Shown here: positions 37,495-47,737 of the stretch, piece after piece
Layout of the letters: the number at the start of each line of letters is the position of its first letter
Numbering within the stretch: position 1 is the stretch's first letter
Origin: Histomonas meleagridis
Taxonomy: Eukaryota > Parabasalia > Tritrichomonadida > Dientamoebidae
DNA length: 64,000 nt
NCBI GenBank assembly: GCA_020186115.1
Contig: WSYJ01000142.1
Span: 248,001 to 312,000, forward strand
Direction of reading: 5' to 3'
Notes under the pieces: generated by a model
What the model was told of the DNA's origin: nothing
The model's input: only the letters and a program-made list of their open reading frames with translations
The model's database searches: none
Program-made: the position numbers and the translations under genes

Positions 37495-40485
37495 TTATTC
37501 ATAATCACTTAAAGCGTCTTCCAAATATTTAATTTTATTCATATCATTTCCTAAAAACTCATAACATAATTCTTTTGCATTTTCCACAGTATTAATTAAT
37601 TGCATTAACATATCACACAAACATTGATAATTGCTTTGACTCATTTTCATTTGATCAATAACAATATAAGGGTTAGCGAATAACAACGCAAGAACTTTCA
37701 AAAACAACAAATTATATTTACCTTCGGAATCTTTAAATATTTTCATCATGAATTCCACAACGTAATTTATATATTTAAAGTCGACTTCCAATGGTAAATT
37801 ATTAAACAAAACTTCGATAAATTCGTCGATTTGTAAATCGTTAAATAAATTTAAGTATAATATCACAAAAGTTGTTACACAATTATCCTTCAACAACATT
37901 TTTCTTTTAGTTTTATTAAAAGTTAAACATAAATTTAATTTTTCAAGTAACAAAACATATAAACCATTTGCATAAGGTTGAATTAAATTTAAATTTGCTA
38001 ATGCAATTTTCTGTAAAGTTAAGAAAGCGGAATAATCTTCGAAATTCTTCGCCATATTTAATGCGACTTTTATAGTGTTTTCTTGAATGTTTTGGTTTAA
38101 TGTAGATGTTGAACAAGAAACTATTGAACCGAAGAAGCGGATAGCATAAGAACGATATAAAATGTTTTGTAATGAGAAATATTCTTGAAATATTTTGATT
38201 AAACTTGAAAGTATTATTGGCGATTGATTACCCGCCGAAATACAAATGTTATCAATGAAATCCAAAATCACTTCGAATATTTCTTCTTCTTGAATATCCA
38301 ATAAATGGAATTTAATTTTCTCATTTAATAAAAATTTATTAATGAATTCAATAAATTTCGATAAAATCGGACCGAAAAAATCATAGCCCATCCAAGCAAC
38401 TATTAATGAAGCTGCTTTTAATGATTCACGTTTAGTAATGATGTCACTATTATTAGATAAAATAGTTAATAATGTATGCGAATAACGTTGGACTAAATTT
38501 CCTTGTTTGTCCGAATGTTTAAATTCCCATGCTTTAGAGATGGTTTGTGCCATATTACCTATAGCAATAGCACATGAATAACGACATTCATTAAAAATGG
38601 AGTTTTTATTAATGTTTATTGCGTCTAAAACAATTTTCCCTAATTGTGGTAAGAACTCCGGATTATTTTTTAAGATAATGGATAATATTTGTAATGATAA
38701 TGATGAGATTAATATGATTAATGTTGTGCCTTTATGAATTACTTGGGAATTAATGTTTTGTAAATGTTCAACTGATGATTGTTGTATTAAAAAGTTTAAT
38801 ATTTGTTGATTTATTATCATTTTTATATAATTCGGATGATGTTTTATTATTGTTAACAAAACATTTAAACAAGAAAATGATAAATTTAAATCATTGTTAA
38901 ATATGTTTTGTTGGAAAAATGGATAAAATTCTTCTATATATGATTCAAATGCAGGATTCTCAATTAATACTATTAAACAATTAATAGCGGAAGTTTTTAA
39001 CTCATTATTTTCATTCGACAAAATCATTTTTATTAATTGTAAAACATCATTATAATAATTATATATATTATACTTCGATTTATTTATTAATGATGTTAAA
39101 CATTGGAATGAAGAATTCTTTAAATCAATTGGATAATTATCATTTACAATAAAATTAAGTAAAAACTCATAAATCTTATCAAAGATATCATCTGTTTGTA
39201 AAAGATAATTTAAAAATGTCGAAAATATTAATAACAAATCAGCCGAAAGAAATCTTTCACATGAATTAATGATAAATGGAATGAAATATAAACAAAATTC
39301 TTCATTTTCTAACACAAAATATTTTAGTAATTCTTCCGACGTTTTAGCAGAAGTATTTACTAACAAAAATGAATTCGATGAAATACTATTTTTTAATATG
39401 TTCGTTATGTTACTAAAGTTACAAGAATAAAACATTTGATAATTACGGAATGTTAAACTCATTAATCGAATTAACATAAATTGTTTGTTCTCATCTGAGT
39501 TTTCATTTGTCCAACAAAAATTAAAAATCGTTTCAAATGATTCTTTCGTTATACATAAACTTTTAAATGTCATTTCGAAGATTCGCGCGCCAGAAATATC
39601 TAAGGAATCATTCGGATTATATAATTGTTTAGATAAAAAGACATTGATGTTTAAGATCGGCATTAAATAATTACTTTTAATAACAGACTCATTAAAGTTA
39701 CAACAAATACTTTCAATGATTCGATGAATTTGTGTTAATAACGAAATGTTTAATGGCGGAGTTACATTAAAATAATTTAAACATTTCTCTAAAAGTGATG
39801 GTATATCACCTTTAAATATATGTTCATTGATCGAATATGTAATTAAACTTATGTATTGGGAAAATAATGTCGAATCTTGAATATACGAATCAAGTAATTC
39901 AATGAATTTGGACCATATGTATGGACATATTTCGGTCGAAAAAACATTGGAATGTGATATTAAATAAAGAGATGAAAATTGATCATGAATATCAAGAGAA
40001 TTAATACCACGATCTATTAATTCTAAAAAGGTGGAAATAAAATTGGGATTGACGTCTGTTGTTATAAGAGATAATAACATTAAAATATGTGGGAGAGTAG
40101 AAATATTTTGAATAAATGAAATTATAACTTGGTCAAATTCTGGTCGCATCATTGTTTGAAGAATTTCTAATATCTGCATTTGGTTTCCTTTGATGTTTTC
40201 ATTGGTAAATAAATTTAATAATTGAAGAAAAATTTGGATTTGGATTTCAGGAGTAAAATTTCCCCAAAATTTAGAAAAACATTTATGTAAGATAGAAAAA
40301 GCAAATTTTTTACATGTTGTATCAGTTTCTTGTATATTAATATACTTTAATAAAACTTGAATTGATAAAGGATTTTGTAAAAAAGAATCCATTTTCTCCA
40401 TGATTGAATTAAGCCCAGTATTGTTGCCATTCGTGACATATGAACAGCACTCTGTGATTAAATTAAATTCTTCTCCAAAATCCAT
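37495..40485 (-). CDS. Importin-beta family karyopherin (importin-4/5-like)
   Basis: This 996-residue protein is built of helical pairs throughout, as in HEAT-repeat karyopherins that carry cargo through nuclear pores with RanGTP. The N-terminal region (NPLSIQVLLKYINI..DTTCKKFAFSILHK) has the shape of the importin-beta N-terminal repeat. The part FNECRYSCAIAIGNMAQTISKA and the C-terminal KDNCVTTFVILYLNLF, VLFNNLPLEVDFKY and LFLKVLALLFANPY match importin-4/5 (Kap123, Kap121) in order and spacing. Length is close to the family norm (about 1050-1110). The open frame begins with TTG; the ATG followed by DFGEEFNL is chosen, with an M3-like motif 31 bases upstream. Confidence 0.7.
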   Translation of the reverse strand: MDFGEEFNLITECCSYVTNGNNTGLNSIMEKMDSFLQNPLSIQVLLKYINIQETDTTCKKFAFSILHKCFSKFWGNFTPEIQIQIFLQLLNLFTNENIKGNQMQILEILQTMMRPEFDQVIISFIQNISTLPHILMLLSLITTDVNPNFISTFLELIDRGINSLDIHDQFSSLYLISHSNVFSTEICPYIWSKFIELLDSYIQDSTLFSQYISLITYSINEHIFKGDIPSLLEKCLNYFNVTPPLNISLLTQIHRIIESICCNFNESVIKSNYLMPILNINVFLSKQLYNPNDSLDISGARIFEMTFKSLCITKESFETIFNFCWTNENSDENKQFMLIRLMSLTFRNYQMFYSCNFSNITNILKNSISSNSFLLVNTSAKTSEELLKYFVLENEEFCLYFIPFIINSCERFLSADLLLIFSTFLNYLLQTDDIFDKIYEFLLNFIVNDNYPIDLKNSSFQCLTSLINKSKYNIYNYYNDVLQLIKMILSNENNELKTSAINCLIVLIENPAFESYIEEFYPFFQQNIFNNDLNLSFSCLNVLLTIIKHHPNYIKMIINQQILNFLIQQSSVEHLQNINSQVIHKGTTLIILISSLSLQILSIILKNNPEFLPQLGKIVLDAININKNSIFNECRYSCAIAIGNMAQTISKAWEFKHSDKQGNLVQRYSHTLLTILSNNSDIITKRESLKAASLIVAWMGYDFFGPILSKFIEFINKFLLNEKIKFHLLDIQEEEIFEVILDFIDNICISAGNQSPIILSSLIKIFQEYFSLQNILYRSYAIRFFGSIVSCSTSTLNQNIQENTIKVALNMAKNFEDYSAFLTLQKIALANLNLIQPYANGLYVLLLEKLNLCLTFNKTKRKMLLKDNCVTTFVILYLNLFNDLQIDEFIEVLFNNLPLEVDFKYINYVVEFMMKIFKDSEGKYNLLFLKVLALLFANPYIVIDQMKMSQSNYQCLCDMLMQLINTVENAKELCYEFLGNDMNKIKYLEDALSDYE

Positions 40486-40515
40486 TATTACATTTGGCAA
40501 AGCTGTCTCATATCC

Positions 40516-40523
40516 GACGGTTT
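40516..40523 (+). promoter_or_regulatory. M3-like motif upstream of the karyopherin
   Basis: GACGGTTT lies about 31 bases before the ATG of the minus-strand karyopherin gene and matches the M3 consensus; M3 copies in this window occur in both orientations. Confidence 0.4.
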
Positions 40524-41340
40524 TTTTTGTTTGTCACTTTTTGTTTTATTCCTGCAACTCCAAAATGTTGCAGGAAACAACATTCGCTTATATATCATTC
40601 ATTTTATTTTTTGATAACTGAAGAAATGAAACGAATATTATTTGCCTTTTTATTTAATAAAATTTTAAAAATTATACTTGATTGAAAAAAATAATTTCTT
40701 CGTTTAGGACAAAAACATTATCTTTCATTGTTTCCCATTCACTCTCAATAATGTTTATCATGAAAAATTTGAGAAATGAAATAATTATATTTTTCAAAAC
40801 TCAAATTTACAAACAGAAGAAATATTATTACCATTAAGTTATTGATGAAATTTAAAAAAAAATGCTTTAAACCTAAAATCTAGTGAAAATGGATAAAAAA
40901 TTAGTTTCAGACATAGCCACCATCTGACTTTCGAACGCCATGATGTTTTTTAAACAATTTTTGTTCTTGACGATAAGGATCGACAGCTTTTTGAATATAT
41001 TACGATTTTACATTCTACTTTTTGATTGTCCACTTATTGAATGGGCGATTTTCACATAGCATGTCATTGGGGGCATTCAAACGCCTTAATTGACCATGGT
41101 CAAAGTCGATTGAATATAATCCTCTCAATATTGATAAGGCGGTTTTTTTATGAGGCCTCATACAATTTTTCCCTAACGATAAAGTTGCCTGCACAATTTT
41201 CATTAACGGTCCCGAATCGGGTATAAAAAGACGATAGGATTTTCAATTTCTATCAAATATTGTGCGTATTGGATTTCTACAAGCAAAATTCAGAAATGTA
41301 TCTCGTCCCATTTGAATTTTGAATACTCAATAAAACTTGC
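40524..41340. other. Intergenic region with a palindrome
   Basis: About 800 bases without a supported gene. It contains the perfect palindrome TTGACCATGGTCAA (41090-41103), and the inverted pair CGCCTTA (41082-41088) and TAAGGCG (41135-41141). Short open frames on both strands here look like chance products. Confidence 0.5.
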
Positions 41341-41341
41341 T

Positions 41342-41346
41342 TCATT
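41342..41346 (+). promoter_or_regulatory. Inr-like motif before a small open frame
   Basis: TCATT, then TTATAC, is nine bases before an ATG, the typical trichomonad spacing. Confidence 0.35.
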
Positions 41347-41354
41347 TTATACAA

Positions 41355-41534
41355 ATGCTTACAGGTAAACCAAAGTCACAGATCATAAAAAACTGCATAA
41401 TATATCACAATGATAGTTCTATCGAAAGATATCACCTTGATAAAGAAGGAATTATAATAAAAAACAATGATGGGAAATTTATTTCACGCAAAAAACTAAA
41501 TTATTATCAGAGAATCAATGTTCTAACTGGGTAA
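41355..41534 (+). CDS. Small open frame with Inr (hypothetical)
   Basis: A 59-residue open frame (MLTGKPKSQIIKN, ending YYQRINVLTG) follows a well-placed Inr. The peptide is basic and hydrophilic, without signal peptide or known motif. It could be a short real gene or the broken 5' end of a larger one. Only the Inr and position support it. Confidence 0.3.
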   Translation: MLTGKPKSQIIKNCIIYHNDSSIERYHLDKEGIIIKNNDGKFISRKKLNYYQRINVLTG

Positions 41535-41848
41535 AACAAAGTAGTAATAGCAGTATCGAATTCGGTTAATGATGATGTATGAGTTGTAATCTAATTTTTG
41601 ATGATGCTATCGAAAAGGCTCAAATATGTACAGAAAATAAACGAAGCTTTGGACAAGTTATATCATTTCTTGAGTAAACAGTATTTATTATTAAATCATG
41701 CATTAATTAACCAATGTTTAGTAAAAAACATATTATTACTGTGATCTATGTATTTATTTATAAAAGAAACGACTTATTTTGGAACAAGTAAAAATATTTC
41801 AATTTTTGTACAATACATAAAATGTGAATTATTTAAATTACAAAATCT

Positions 41849-43306
41849 TTATTCATCTTTATAATCTAATGGAAGGAAGTATTTCCTTAAATTCATTCTA
41901 TTTGGCGTTTCTTTCGGATCCTTTAACAATTCCTTTTCGACTTCTTCCAACAAATCTTCTTTCTCTCGCTTGTATAGAAAGTGTTCGAACAACAATTTAT
42001 ACAATTCCATCACTTTATCCGGTGGGAAATCTTTATTATCTTTTGTCCTCCTCATTATTTCCATTATTTCATCATCTGCGTCCATTTTAATTAATAATTT
42101 TATCATATTTTCTACGAACTCAAATTCATTTCCATGACTTTCGAATCCGAACATTAATATTTGCAGTGCTGCGTCCCTATCAACATTAACAGCATTTTCC
42201 ATTGCAGCTATAGCTAAGTACAAATGATATGTACATTTATTAGCTTCGATACAAGCAACAAATTCTTGTCGCATAGCCACAGGACCACCAGTTCTTTGTA
42301 AAAACTTTAAAAATTGTATCGTCGCTAAAGTCAAATGAGAAATATTATTCTCAGATCTTAATATTAAGTTTCGATATGTTTCATATGCCTCCGGCGACCG
42401 TTTATTTGATTCGAGTAATTCAGCAAATGTAAAGTTCAGCATCAAATTGTCAGGCAATGTGTTGATGGCTTTGTGGTATACTTCGATCGCAGCGTTAATA
42501 TCACCAAATTCAATAAGGGCCTGACCATATTCAAGCCATAATAATGGAACATAACGTAATGTGGTTAAGGCACTGTTGTATGCATATTCAACATATTCAC
42601 GATGGACATCTGGATTGGCATTTAATGGATTGGTTTTTTCATACTCAATAAATAAACGCCATTGATGTAATAAACAAAAGCCTCCTTCATCCATAGTACA
42701 TAACATATGTTGAAGTTGTTTATGATATCGTTTCTTGGTATGATAAACAGTGGCTGTGGCTTTGAAATGTCGCTCTTGATCGGGTAAAAGTGTGGCAGCT
42801 AAATTTGTGGATTTGCGATTTTCAAAATCTCGATAATTCTTAAAAAATTCTTGAAGCCCTTCCATGGGAACTAGAAGAGCACGTTGATAGACACGACGAA
42901 GTCTATCAATAGGAACGCCAGGTGAATTTTCGGCTAAATTGGCATAATCAGAATAAAGACGAATTGCATTCATATCACGACCAACTTTACTAAGAGCATA
43001 CTCGTAAGCTTGGCAAATTTGAAGACGATCATAACTAGTGGATTGAACAAAATCAATATAATCCATAAATAAGTTAACATCAGGGGTGTTAGGAAGAGAA
43101 CGATAGTAAAGCCTCATTACGCGAGTGTTGGCTTCGTCATCTGTACATTGTCGTTCTTCTTTGATATATTGAATCCAGATTGGTGGATACGTTGGAAATA
43201 TTTCAAGAAACTGTTCAAAAAGAGACCGCCTTTCATCAGTTAGCTCGGCTTGAATTTCTAATTGTTTGACAATTCCTTGAACAACATCAAAAATTTCTTT
43301 GTTCAT
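41849..43306 (-). CDS. CstF-77/Rna14-like HAT-repeat protein
   Basis: This 485-residue protein consists of HAT (half-a-TPR) repeats. PPIWIQYIKEE, RLYYRSLPNTPDVNLFMDYIDFV, VYQRALLVPMEGLQEFFKNYRDFE and WRLFIEYEKTNP follow the order seen in the Suf domain of CstF-77 and Rna14. These scaffold the complex that recognises the downstream element during pre-mRNA 3'-end cleavage and polyadenylation. It is shorter than animal CstF-77 (about 717) because the Pro-rich C-terminal tail is absent. The open frame starts with TTG; the ATG before NKEIFDVV at 43306 is chosen. An M3-like motif lies about 20 bases upstream. Confidence 0.87.
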   Translation of the reverse strand: MNKEIFDVVQGIVKQLEIQAELTDERRSLFEQFLEIFPTYPPIWIQYIKEERQCTDDEANTRVMRLYYRSLPNTPDVNLFMDYIDFVQSTSYDRLQICQAYEYALSKVGRDMNAIRLYSDYANLAENSPGVPIDRLRRVYQRALLVPMEGLQEFFKNYRDFENRKSTNLAATLLPDQERHFKATATVYHTKKRYHKQLQHMLCTMDEGGFCLLHQWRLFIEYEKTNPLNANPDVHREYVEYAYNSALTTLRYVPLLWLEYGQALIEFGDINAAIEVYHKAINTLPDNLMLNFTFAELLESNKRSPEAYETYRNLILRSENNISHLTLATIQFLKFLQRTGGPVAMRQEFVACIEANKCTYHLYLAIAAMENAVNVDRDAALQILMFGFESHGNEFEFVENMIKLLIKMDADDEIMEIMRRTKDNKDFPPDKVMELYKLLFEHFLYKREKEDLLEEVEKELLKDPKETPNRMNLRKYFLPLDYKDE

Positions 43307-43324
43307 TGAAGCCAATTGGATCTT

Positions 43325-43332
43325 AACGGTTT
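43325..43332 (+). promoter_or_regulatory. M3-like motif upstream of the CstF-77-like gene
   Basis: AACGGTTT lies 19-26 bases before the minus-strand ATG and matches the M3 consensus in the opposite orientation. Confidence 0.45.
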
Positions 43333-43633
43333 CTATAGGGCGCCTGAATTTTGTGTTAAACGATCATAAATCATTCAATAAAACATATTTCTTTAAATGT
43401 TTTTTTCCAATGCAATCAATCTTAAATGACTTAAAATTTTTTGATTTTTGTAATACCTTTTTGAACTATCTAGATTTCGCATTTTATTCAATTAACAATT
43501 CAAGTAGCACAAATAATTATGAAAAAATTTTAACAAAAAATGAAAAAAAAATCATATTTACTAGTAATAAATCTTACAAGGAGAATAATATTAATTGGAA
43601 AAATGGAAGTAAAATACGCAAAAAAACTTTATT

Positions 43634-44223
43634 CTAACAATTACTTTTTTTTCGTTTGATTTTCTCATGCTCTGGTGTAATAGAAATGATTTGTTCATTA
43701 CCATATTTTCCAAATGATGTATAAAGAAGTGAGCACATAATGGAAAAAAGTTCTTTGATGTTTTGCCCTGTATTTGCGTTCCTTCCATCCATTCAATATC
43801 ATAACTTTGAGCAAATTGTTCTATTTGTTCGGTTGTGATCACTCTTTCTTTTTCCAAATCAATCTTATTTGTAAAAAGTAATATTTTTGCTTCTGGTGCA
43901 GAATCTTTTAAGAAGTCGATCCACCTTGGAAGTGATTTAAAAGAATTTTGTTCTGATACATCACAAACCAAAAATGCTCCTTTTGAATCTCTTGCATAAA
44001 AACCAACAAGTCCACGATACATTTCTTGACCTGTATCCCAAAGTTCCAATATAATTTTTTGTCCTTCAACTTCTCATGTAATTGTTACATATTGGGAACC
44101 TATTGTTGGGATATGATTTTCTTGAAATTCACCATCACAAATTTTATTGATTGTTTTCCCGACACCAGCATCTCCAATCATTACGACTTTGTAAACAATA
44201 GAGGATTTTTCTTTCTTTCCCAT
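43634..44223 (-). pseudogene. Rab GTPase pseudogene
   Basis: Reading from the ATG at 44223, the frame gives a Rab start with VVMIGDAGVGKT, but two to three residues after the P-loop are missing (TINKICDG instead of TSII-type wording). A TGA follows after PTIGSQYVTIT, where Rabs continue into the second strand. The same frame then continues (ELWDTGQEMYRGLVGFYARDSKGAF, FTNKIDLEKERVI) up to EWMEG. A frameshift follows, and the end is in another frame (ANTGQNIKELF to KKSNC). Switch II has lost its usual AGQER wording (TGQEM). Three lesions make a working GTPase unlikely. Confidence 0.85.
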
Positions 44224-44649
44224 AATTTTTTTTACCCAAAAAAATAATCAGGAATTGAAATGCCCTAAGGTCAAAATTGAAATAATGGTTCAAAAAAATG
44301 AAAATTGCATGAAAGAGAACGATATGCTGCTATTACAGTTGTTTACACAATTTTTTGAGATCAAGATTTTCTGTAATCAAAATTTTTCAAACGAAAACAT
44401 CCATGCTAAAATCGAAAATATCTCATTAAAAGCTTTTAATTGTATTTGAGGCTAATTTATATTAAATAAGAATTATGTTAATTATTTAAATGATTTTTTA
44501 AACTTCTTAAATCGAGAAACTAATTGAACAAAATTTGATCGAAAAAAATATCACCAAAAATATTAAATTGGAATATTTTGCTCATCATAAAACAGAAAAA
44601 GAAAATCAAAACCATATGGCACAAGGAATAATTCAATAGAAAAATACTT

Positions 44650-45146
44650 ATTTGATCATAATGAAGAGCTTTCAAAGAATGATTGGGAGCTTCATAAGAA
44701 AATGATTAAAGAAGGAGTAAATCCGAAAGAAATTGCGAAAATAATTCGAAATGATGAAATAGAAAAACTTCAAGAAATGTCATCACAAACAAATTTTGAT
44801 TCTAATCAAACAATTGAACCATCACTTTATGAAAGATGTTCATTTATTAATACAGGTAAATATGCAGTTGCAGGTGGAAATCTTGAAATCATTTATTTAT
44901 GTGAACAAAATCATTCATCATTTGATAAAGCTTATGAACAGCAATTATGTTTCATCAAAATGATATCTTCATATAGCAGTTAGAAATAATAATATAGAAA
45001 TAGTAAAATTACTTTTAGATAAAGAAGGAATTGATGTTAATGCAAAAAATATTCATTTGAATAATTTTATATATGTTTTAATAATTTGAAATATGTTTTA
45101 ATAATTTGAAACAGCACTTCATATAGCAGTTAGAAATAATAATATA
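44650..45146 (+). pseudogene. DUF3447 and ankyrin pseudogene
   Basis: The frame from about 44700 reads NPKEIAKIIRNDEIEKLQEM, then NQTIEPSLYERCSFIN, the conserved DUF3447 region that opens many trichomonad ankyrin proteins. The middle of that domain is deleted, and KYAVAGGNLEIIYLCEQN joins directly. After a frameshift near 44960 an ankyrin block (LHIAVRNNNIEIVKLLL to NAKN, ending 45050) follows. A 60-nt spacer comes next and then a second block, cut after 12 codons by sequence that starts the mariner-like element. The spacer contains a 20-bp tandem duplication at 45071-45110. Confidence 0.8.
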
Positions 45147-46200
45147 GGGGGACGGAATTGATTTATTATAAATATAATAGAATCGAAATAAAAGATTTTA
45201 ATTATTTTTTTTAGGTTTATTTATGATAGTTGTTACCTTTGTTCCTTATGACCCTTTGGCATCTTTCAATCCATTCGTCAAAAACTTTGGCTAACGTATC
45301 CTTCATCCATAATTTCAGTTATTGTATCGTGCAATTGTTGAAAATCATCAAATTTTTCTCCTTCTAATTGATTTTTAAAAAAACCAAAAATAAAGTAACC
45401 TAAAGGAGCAAGATCTGGTGAATATGATGGATGCGGAGCTATTTTAAAATCATTATCGATGGAAAATTTAATTGAGGCATTTGAAGTATGGGGAGATGCA
45501 TTATCGATATGTTAAACATATAGGGGTTAATTTTATTTTTTCCTTGTAGGGATACAATTTATCCTAATTAATTAATTATCTTAATTGTTTGATCATATTA
45601 CTAATACCCCGAGTTAAATTTTTCATCTTTTATTAAATCAATTATAGAGAATTAATTAATATTCCGAAAGATTATTACCATATATTTTATCGTGCCAATT
45701 TTTCTATCTATAATTTCCATAAAATTTTCTCTTGATAGTGACCACTTATGCTTGTGATCATACGATAAAAAACCCATGATTCATTCACAGTAATGATTAT
45801 ATGAATTTTTTTCTTATGTAGACATTTAATATTTCGAGGAGCTCGGCTTCTTTTCGAACTTTTTTTTTTCATTTCAGATCTCTTTAATTCAAATTGATGC
45901 ACCCAATATTTAATGGTATTAATATTGAGTGCATCTTGGTGATAAACATCATCGAACTCTTGTTTAATTTGGCTGAGTTTATAACCTTTTCTTTTCAAAA
46001 AAATATTGCTGCTCATTGTTCGATATCCATAAAAATGAAATATGTTTAAAAATAGCAATATGACAATTTATTATTGACATTTACTCAATATATGAAATAT
46101 TTATGATATCAAAAATCATATCATTATTCTTACAATCTTTTATAATAGTTCTATATTAATTATTGTTATCAAAAGAATAAAAGGGTTATATTTAAAATAA
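45147..46200 (-). mobile_element. Degenerate mariner-like element
   Basis: The element interrupts an ankyrin block at a TATA site near 45144-45147, in keeping with mariner insertion at TA. Its left end begins GGGGGACGGAATTGA. The other end is uncertain, because I could not find a matching inverted terminal repeat near 46200. The transposase on the minus strand is given separately. Confidence 0.6.
45217..46016 (-). pseudogene. Mariner transposase pseudogene
   Basis: Starting at the ATG at 46016, an N-terminal helix-turn-helix region reads KRKGYKLSQIKQEF, NTIKYWVHQFELKRSEMKKKSSKRSRAP. The catalytic region follows with VNESWV, where mariners have the first catalytic Asp in DESW (here Asn). After several frameshifts and stops come HIDN, ASPHTS and HPSYSPDLAPLGYFIF, with the second and third Asp preserved. 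The C terminus reads FDEWIERCQRVIRNKGNNYHK, stop at 45217. Trichomonads are known to carry mariner elements such as Tvmar1. This copy is dead. Confidence 0.82.
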
Positions 46201-46254
46201 AACATTTTTGTTTACCCTATATTTGTGCCTGAGCGATATTATTCCTTTTGGCTT

Positions 46255-47052
46255 TTATGTTTGAACAAGAGTATTCGGCAATTTTATGTGAATCCTAGTG
46301 TAACCTTTGTCACACATGATCTGATGTTGATAAAGAATCAAAGCACTATCATTACGATTCATCAAATATGCTAACTGGTTAATCAAACCACTTTGCCTCA
46401 AAACAGTCAAATCATGTGTTTTTCCACAAAGAGCAACGTTTACACTAATACATTGCTTATCAGGATTCACAAGAGCTTGAAGCTTGATTCCATGCATCTT
46501 GTGTTTTTTGGAATAAAACAATTTTGATGTTTTGAAATCATTATACCTGTGGATGGGGATCAATGAAGCATCTAATGGGTCGATTGCTCTTGAATATTCA
46601 TCAATTTTTTTTGATGCATTCGTTGCGAAATTCAAAAATTTGGAGATAAATGCTTGGAATATTTTCTGAAGAGTTTCGAAAACTATGTTATGTAGCATTG
46701 TTAAACTTGATCCTATTAATGCACTCATTACTTTATATTTGCCATATGAATTCATATATGTCAGCAGAATGAATAAACTCTCTTTGTTGGAGATTGTTGG
46801 TTCTTATTCTCTCCTTGGTGCATAGCACTGTTTGGCTGTTTTTTATAGAAATAATTTAGATTGTTCAACATTAAAATTTGTGAGGGCTTCGATAACCTCT
46901 TCACCTTGTTCTTTGAAAACCTTTTGATAAGAAATAACTTTTTTTGGCAACTCTTCATTTTCATCATCGCTTGAGGATTTCAGTACAATCGCAGCTTGTT
47001 GAATTCTAGATTGTCTAGCTTGCAGGGTGAATGCAAATATGTCTTGTTCCAT
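46255..47052 (-). pseudogene. DDE transposase relic (PIF/Harbinger or IS-like, DDE_Tnp_4 type)
   Basis: An N-terminal piece from the ATG at 47052 (MEQDIFAFTLQARQSRIQQA) continues in shifted frames into LFILLTYMNSYGKYKVMSAL. A DDE-type core follows: YSRAIDPLDASLIPI with a first Asp, then FYSKKHKMHGIKLQALVNPDK, CGKTHDLTVLRQSGL with a second Asp, and CDKGYTRI. The part with the final Glu is missing because the frame stops at 46255. The wording is that of DDE_Tnp_4 or IS5/PIF-type transposases. The exact superfamily is unsure. Confidence 0.65.
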
Positions 47053-47073
47053 TGAAGATGTGAATTATTTTCA

Positions 47074-47391
47074 ATGGAAAAAAATCAATGGTATTTTATG
47101 CAGAATGGGACATCCATCCACACAGCAAAAATAACATTAGATTATTTAAAAGATTTTTGAAAAGTTCTTACAGACTGGCCAGCAAACTCACAGGATTTAA
47201 ATCTGATTGAGAATCTCTGAAGCATATCAAAACAAAAAGTAGAGGAAATGAGTCCATAAACAAAAAAAGATAAAATTTATTTAAATTTTGATGTTTGGAC
47301 CAATCTAGACATCAAAATAATCAACAACCTCATTGCATCAATGAACAATAGGCTCAAACTTCTAGTCCAAATACCTACTAAAATATTTTGA
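47074..47391 (+). pseudogene. Tc1-type transposase C-terminal relic
   Basis: From 47074 the frame reads MEKNQWYFMQNGTSIHTAKI, then LDYLKDF, TGA, KVLTDWPANSQDLNLIENL, TGA, SI. Further on it reads VWTNLDIKIINNLIASMNNRLKLLVQ and ends TKIF. DWPANSxDLNxIENLW and the later NLIxSMxxRL are hallmarks of Tc1-like transposases. The first Asp is replaced (QNG for QDN), and three stops are present, one in place of the Trp in IENLW. It lies 21 bases from the N terminus of the opposite-strand DDE relic. Confidence 0.8.
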
Positions 47392-47688
47392 GTATAAATT
47401 CAGTACTTTATTTTTTGTAAAAAAAAAGATGGATCACTTTTTTGTGCTAAACCATTGAAACACCATTCAGAGATCCGCCGGCTGGCTCATCTTTATTGCA
47501 AGAACTTTATTCCAGTAAAAGGACTTTTTTCAAAATATGTCACTTTTAACAATATACATCGACATTTTTCAGAATAAAAACTTTTTCCGGTGAGTTATTC
47601 TTCTTTATTTAAATTTCGATGTAAACTATTCAATAAAAAATCCGTGTTTTTTCAATAAAATACGATCACAACCGCTAGAGTTCATATG

Positions 47689-47696
47689 AAACCGTT
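47689..47696 (-). promoter_or_regulatory. M3-like motif upstream of the Frag1-like gene
   Basis: AAACCGTT is the reverse of AACGGTTT and lies about 42-49 bases before the ATG. Confidence 0.4.
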
Positions 47697-47737
47697 TAAT
47701 TCATTCAAAAAGTTGATGCTAGACGTTTAATTTAAGA

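Noticed and set aside
43634-47391. Use of TGA as Trp, suggested by TGA in the Rab and Tc1 relics
   Set aside because: The intact genes here use TGG for Trp and TGA as stop (for example the Rab5-like gene context and relics with other lesions). The TGAs are decay.
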